From: JBBSUX01 sp038234045
GTDB lineage: Bacteria > Pseudomonadota > Gammaproteobacteria > Burkholderiales > Burkholderiaceae_C
Direction of reading: 5' to 3'
DNA length: 9,158 nucleotides
Assembly: GCA_038234045.1 (NCBI GenBank)
Contig: JBBSUX010000138.1
Coordinates: 1-9,158, forward strand
Below, one piece after another: positions 6,390 to 9,158 of the stretch; the first letter of the stretch is position 1, and the number at the start of each line of letters is the position of its first letter. The position numbers and the translations under genes are program-made. The notes beneath the pieces are model-generated. The model saw only the letters and a program-made list of their open reading frames with translations, made no database searches and was not told the DNA's origin.

Positions 6390-7659
6390 GAGCTGCTAAT
6401 GGCGGGGTCGGCGCATCAGCGTTTGCGGCTTGCACCACCCGCACGAGATCGCGGTCGTTTAAAAAGCCGGCTCCTTGCACCACCACCGGCGTAGCTGCGT
6501 CCAGGCCCGCGGTGATTTCCACCCGATCGCCCAAGTGCCTGCCGGTTTGCACCTTGCGCTGCGCTACATGACCGTCGGCGCCGACGACGAAGACATAGCT
6601 GAAGGCATCGCGCACCACCACTGCCTGTTGCGGCACGGTGAGCGCGTTGCTTTTGCCCAGCACGAATTCGCCATGCGCGAACATTCCAGGCAAGAACAAA
6701 GCGGCGCTACCGCGCTCAGTAGATGTGCCTTGACCCGACTTGGAAGCGGGCATGCCGTAACCCGGCTGCGCAGGCAGATCGACGTAGACGATGCCGTTGC
6801 GGGTTTGCGGATCGACCGTGGGCGCCGTTGTCCGCACCTTGCCCTCCAGCGTCGCACCGCTGGCTGCGGTAACCTTCACCGGCATGCCGGCGTGGATGCG
6901 ACCGATCTCCGAAGAAGTGACTTCGGCACGCCATTCGAGCCGGCCCTTGCGCACCATGCGAAACAGCTCGGTGCCGGCGCCTATTACCGCGCCTACGGTG
7001 GCGCTGCGCGACGAGATCACGCCGGAGTCGGGCGCGCGCACCTCGGCGAATCCGAGCCGCACTTTCTGGGCCTGGAAAGCGGCCCGCGCTGCCTCGACGC
7101 GGGCTTTCGCGGTTTGCTCGCTGGTGGCGTAGGTCGCAATCTGCACGGCGCTCAGGGCGCCGCTCTTTTCCAATGTACGAGCGCGCTTGTTGTTGGCTGC
7201 AGCGTCGGCGGCAGTGGCTTCGGCCTCAAGCACGCTGGCTCTGGTTTGAGCCAGCTCGGCCTTGACGGTATCGGCCGAAAACGTCGCAAGGACCTGACCG
7301 GCGCGCACCACATCGCCCACGTTGGCCTTCACGGCATTGAGTCGCAAGCCACTGGCTTCAGAGCCGATGATTGCCTCCTGCCAAGCGGCGATGCTGCCGT
7401 TGGCAGACAGGGTGACGGCGCCTTCGGCTTGTTGCGGCAACGCCGTGGTGACGGTGAGTGCCGGCCGTGGCGCCGACGCTGCGGGCTTGTCTGCAGCGGC
7501 AGCGGAATGCACGCCGGTCGTCGTGAATACCGCTGCCACCACGAGTACCAGGACGCTGGATGTGGCCACAACAGTGGTGCGGCGATGACGCCGCAAGAAC
7601 GTGGAAGCGGTGTCGGGCGACGATTCGGGCATGGTGGATGCAGGTTCGGTGCGGGGCAT
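6328..7659 (-). CDS. RND efflux periplasmic adaptor (membrane fusion protein)
   Basis: This is the adaptor that joins the inner-membrane pump to the outer-membrane channel. The product from the chosen ATG is 443 residues; an in-frame TTG at 7686 would add nine. Counting from that TTG, a single hydrophobic segment at about 38-56 follows a basic patch (RRHRR) and acts as a membrane anchor or signal. A lipoyl-type half follows at about 105-137 (IIGSEASGLRLNAVKANVGD region), then a coiled-coil hairpin at about 140-210, then the second lipoyl half with the VRAPDSGVISSRSATVG motif near 216-232, then beta-barrel and membrane-proximal domains to about 420. I prefer the ATG because no Shine-Dalgarno supports the TTG; a further ATG lies nine codons on. 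The gene begins 50 nt after the channel stop. The Gln/Ala/Ser-rich tail (about 430-452) is encoded by repeat copy A, so it is probably a late addition. Confidence 0.92.
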   Translation of the reverse strand: MPRTEPASTMPESSPDTASTFLRRHRRTTVVATSSVLVLVVAAVFTTTGVHSAAAADKPAASAPRPALTVTTALPQQAEGAVTLSANGSIAAWQEAIIGSEASGLRLNAVKANVGDVVRAGQVLATFSADTVKAELAQTRASVLEAEATAADAAANNKRARTLEKSGALSAVQIATYATSEQTAKARVEAARAAFQAQKVRLGFAEVRAPDSGVISSRSATVGAVIGAGTELFRMVRKGRLEWRAEVTSSEIGRIHAGMPVKVTAASGATLEGKVRTTAPTVDPQTRNGIVYVDLPAQPGYGMPASKSGQGTSTERGSAALFLPGMFAHGEFVLGKSNALTVPQQAVVVRDAFSYVFVVGADGHVAQRKVQTGRHLGDRVEITAGLDAATPVVVQGAGFLNDRDLVRVVQAANADAPTPPLAAQNSASNKLPAQSQQAQPATK

Positions 7660-7709
7660 GGATGAGAAGCTGCTGCGAGCGCGCAAGGAGGTCGGATTAG
7701 ATCAACCGA

Positions 7710-9158
7710 TCAGCGGATCACCAGCGGACGGTCGGGCGCATCAAAGAGCGATTCCGAACGGCTGGCCATCTCGGCATCGCCCGGTGACGTAGCAGATGGC
7801 TCCCAGCCGCCGCCCGCAGCACGGTACAGCGCAATCCAGGCTGCCATGCGTTCGCGCTTCAGATTGACCTGCGTGGTCTGCGCGGCGAGCAATGTGCGCC
7901 GTGCTTCTTCGAGCTGGATACGGCTGGCCAGACCGGCGTCGTAGCGCGCCTGAAAGCCCTTGAAAGAGGCCTGGTAGCCGGCCTCGGCAGTGCGTGCGGC
8001 GCCAGCGCGGTCGGCTGTGGCGCGCAGGTTGACCAGCGCCTCTTCGACTTCGCGCACCGCCTGCCGGACCTTGGCACGGTAGAGCGCTACCGCCTCGTCA
8101 TAACGGGCTCTGGCGCTCTGCGTGTTGGCGCGGCGTCGACCGCCATCGAAAAGTGGCAGTTGCAGCTGCACCGGTCCGAGCGACCAGGTGTTGCTGCTGC
8201 CCGAGATGCCGGGCGCATTGAGGTACACGCGGCCGATGCTGCCGGTGAGCGTGAGCCGTGGATAGCGCTGCGCCTCCGCGTTGCCGACATCGGCGCTGGT
8301 GGCCAGCACCTCTGCAGCGGCGGCGGCCACATCGGGTCGCTGTGCCAGCACCTGTGCCGGCAACGTTGCTATCGTAAAAATAGCTGAATCCGCATGTAGA
8401 TCATGCGCTTGAGCGATTTTTTGCTTGATATTTTCTTCTTCCAAGCCGGTCAGCGCGACCAACGCCTTGGTGGCCACGTCGCACTGGGCCTGCTGTTGCA
8501 GGAGCTGGTTGCTGGCATCGGCAGCGCTGGCGCGGGCGAGTGCGTTGTCGGCGGGGGCCGTGAAGCCGGCTTGGGTGCTCAGCGCGGAAAGCCGCGCGCT
8601 TTCGCCGCGCGATTCGGCGTCGCCGCGCACGACCTCCAGCTGCTCCCGGCAGGCGCGCCAGCTTGTGACCTGGTTGGCTGTTTCGGCTGCTACCGAAACC
8701 CGTGCATCGTGCCAGCCGGCTTGCGCACCTTTGAGCCGTGCCTGAGCAGCGTCGCGAGCCGCCCGGTTGCCGCCAAAAATATCTGGCTCCCACGATGCCT
8801 GCAACGCCGCCTGCGCAGTGGTGGCTACCGACAGGAACTGCGACTGAAAACCCCGGCTGATGTTTGCGCTCGCATCAGCGGTAGGTCCCAGCGCTGCGCC
8901 AGCTGCTACCCGGGCCGCGCGTGCCTGCGCGATGCGCGAAGCGGCCTGTGCGACCGTTGGGCTCGCGGCTTCGGCTGCTGCGATCAGCTCGCCCATCAAC
9001 GGATCGTCGAGGCGCTGCCACCAATGGGCCAGCCCTGCTTCGGTGCCGCCATGCGGGAGCGAGGGATCGATTGGCATCGCTGTGCCGGACTTGGCCTGCG
9101 CATCGGGCGAGGGAGGCAGCGGCGCGTACCCGTGCGTCGGAAAGTTGGCGGCGGCAGC
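7710..9158 (-). CDS. RND efflux outer-membrane channel (NodT/TolC-type), 5' end off window
   Basis: This is the outer-membrane factor of the efflux operon, forming the trimeric channel and periplasmic tunnel. The frame stays open to the right edge: 27 codons precede the Met at 9077 (AAAANFPTHGYAPLPPSP and onward), so the real start lies outside and 482 residues are visible. NodT-family features are the early HWWQRLDDPLM motif, the WEPDIFGGNR segment (typically W-x-x-D-x-F/W-G), and LPAQVLAQRPDVAAAAAEV followed by RYPRLTLTGSIG, then a second helical repeat. Family members are usually lipoproteins with a Cys just before the part seen here; that residue would lie off the window. Numbered from the Met at 9077, residues about 215-236 are encoded by the AT-rich palindrome copy B. 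It is the first visible gene of the leftward operon, ahead of adaptor and pump. Confidence 0.93.
   Translation of the reverse strand, partial: AAAANFPTHGYAPLPPSPDAQAKSGTAMPIDPSLPHGGTEAGLAHWWQRLDDPLMGELIAAAEAASPTVAQAASRIAQARAARVAAGAALGPTADASANISRGFQSQFLSVATTAQAALQASWEPDIFGGNRAARDAAQARLKGAQAGWHDARVSVAAETANQVTSWRACREQLEVVRGDAESRGESARLSALSTQAGFTAPADNALARASAADASNQLLQQQAQCDVATKALVALTGLEEENIKQKIAQAHDLHADSAIFTIATLPAQVLAQRPDVAAAAAEVLATSADVGNAEAQRYPRLTLTGSIGRVYLNAPGISGSSNTWSLGPVQLQLPLFDGGRRRANTQSARARYDEAVALYRAKVRQAVREVEEALVNLRATADRAGAARTAEAGYQASFKGFQARYDAGLASRIQLEEARRTLLAAQTTQVNLKRERMAAWIALYRAAGGGWEPSATSPGDAEMASRSESLFDAPDRPLVIR
8371..8434. repeat. AT-rich palindromic repeat, copy B, inside channel gene
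   Basis: This is an AT-rich island (23 of 64 bases G or C) inside a GC-rich gene. It folds as a nested palindrome. The outer arms AAAAATAGCT (8376-8385) and AGCGATTTTT (8412-8421) pair at 9 of 10 positions. The inner arms CGCATG (8391-8396) and CATGCG (8402-8407) are perfect around the 5-nt loop TAGAT. It shares 27 of 41 ungapped positions with copy A, starting at TAGCTG (8381). The reading frame passes through it without interruption and codes for a polar stretch between the first helical repeat and the LPAQVLAQRPDV motif. Confidence 0.55.

Noticed and set aside
6475..7665. A 396-codon open frame on the + strand opposite the adaptor gene
   Set aside because: It lies wholly antisense to a confidently identified adaptor. 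Its Arg/His/Gly-rich product resembles no family, as is typical of shadow frames in GC-rich DNA.
7683..7693. AAGGAGG, a Shine-Dalgarno-like motif near the adaptor start
   Set aside because: It is on the + strand, while the adaptor is transcribed leftward, and no + strand gene follows it.
9075..9077. ATG as start of the outer-membrane channel gene
   Set aside because: The frame stays open to the window edge and the upstream codons read like the N-terminus of NodT-type lipoproteins, so the true start is outside.
1..9158. CRISPR array, tRNA or rRNA, transposase or phage genes
   Set aside because: I saw no regularly spaced direct repeats, no clover-leaf or rRNA-like sequence and no mobile-element proteins on either strand.

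Overview
The window is high-GC DNA with the gene content, codon use and repeat types of a betaproteobacterium. My best guess is order Burkholderiales, family Comamonadaceae. That placement rests on protein resemblance and on two kinds of repeat that I recall from that family; no search was run.

Layout, left to right: (1) a leftward glutathione peroxidase gene with an export signal, whose 3' end lies off the left edge; (2) a divergent intergenic stretch of about 300 bp; (3) a rightward gene for a ferritin-like di-iron protein related to acyl-ACP desaturases; (4) a convergent intergenic block of about 130 bp packed with inverted repeats; (5) a leftward gene for a degenerate HD-GYP-type protein; (6) a leftward tripartite RND efflux operon in the order outer-membrane channel, periplasmic adaptor, inner-membrane pump. 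The channel gene runs off the right edge, so its start and the operon promoter are not visible. The HD-GYP-like gene begins only 51 nt after the pump gene on the same strand and could be its last cistron.

The three efflux proteins should form one envelope-spanning, proton-driven export machine. The pump keeps its proton-relay residues and the channel keeps NodT-family motifs. The substrate cannot be told from the sequence. The peroxidase acts on peroxides, probably in the periplasm, and the di-iron protein probably does redox or lipid chemistry; nothing links either one to the pump.

The most unusual feature is a pair of short AT-rich palindromic elements, related to each other and both lying inside coding sequence of the efflux operon. 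One supplies the C-terminal tail and stop codon of the adaptor. The other codes for an internal segment of the channel protein. The second notable point is the HD-GYP-like protein, which has lost the HD dyad and the GYP motif. I see no CRISPR array, tRNA, rRNA, transposase or phage gene, and no convincing wholly new system.
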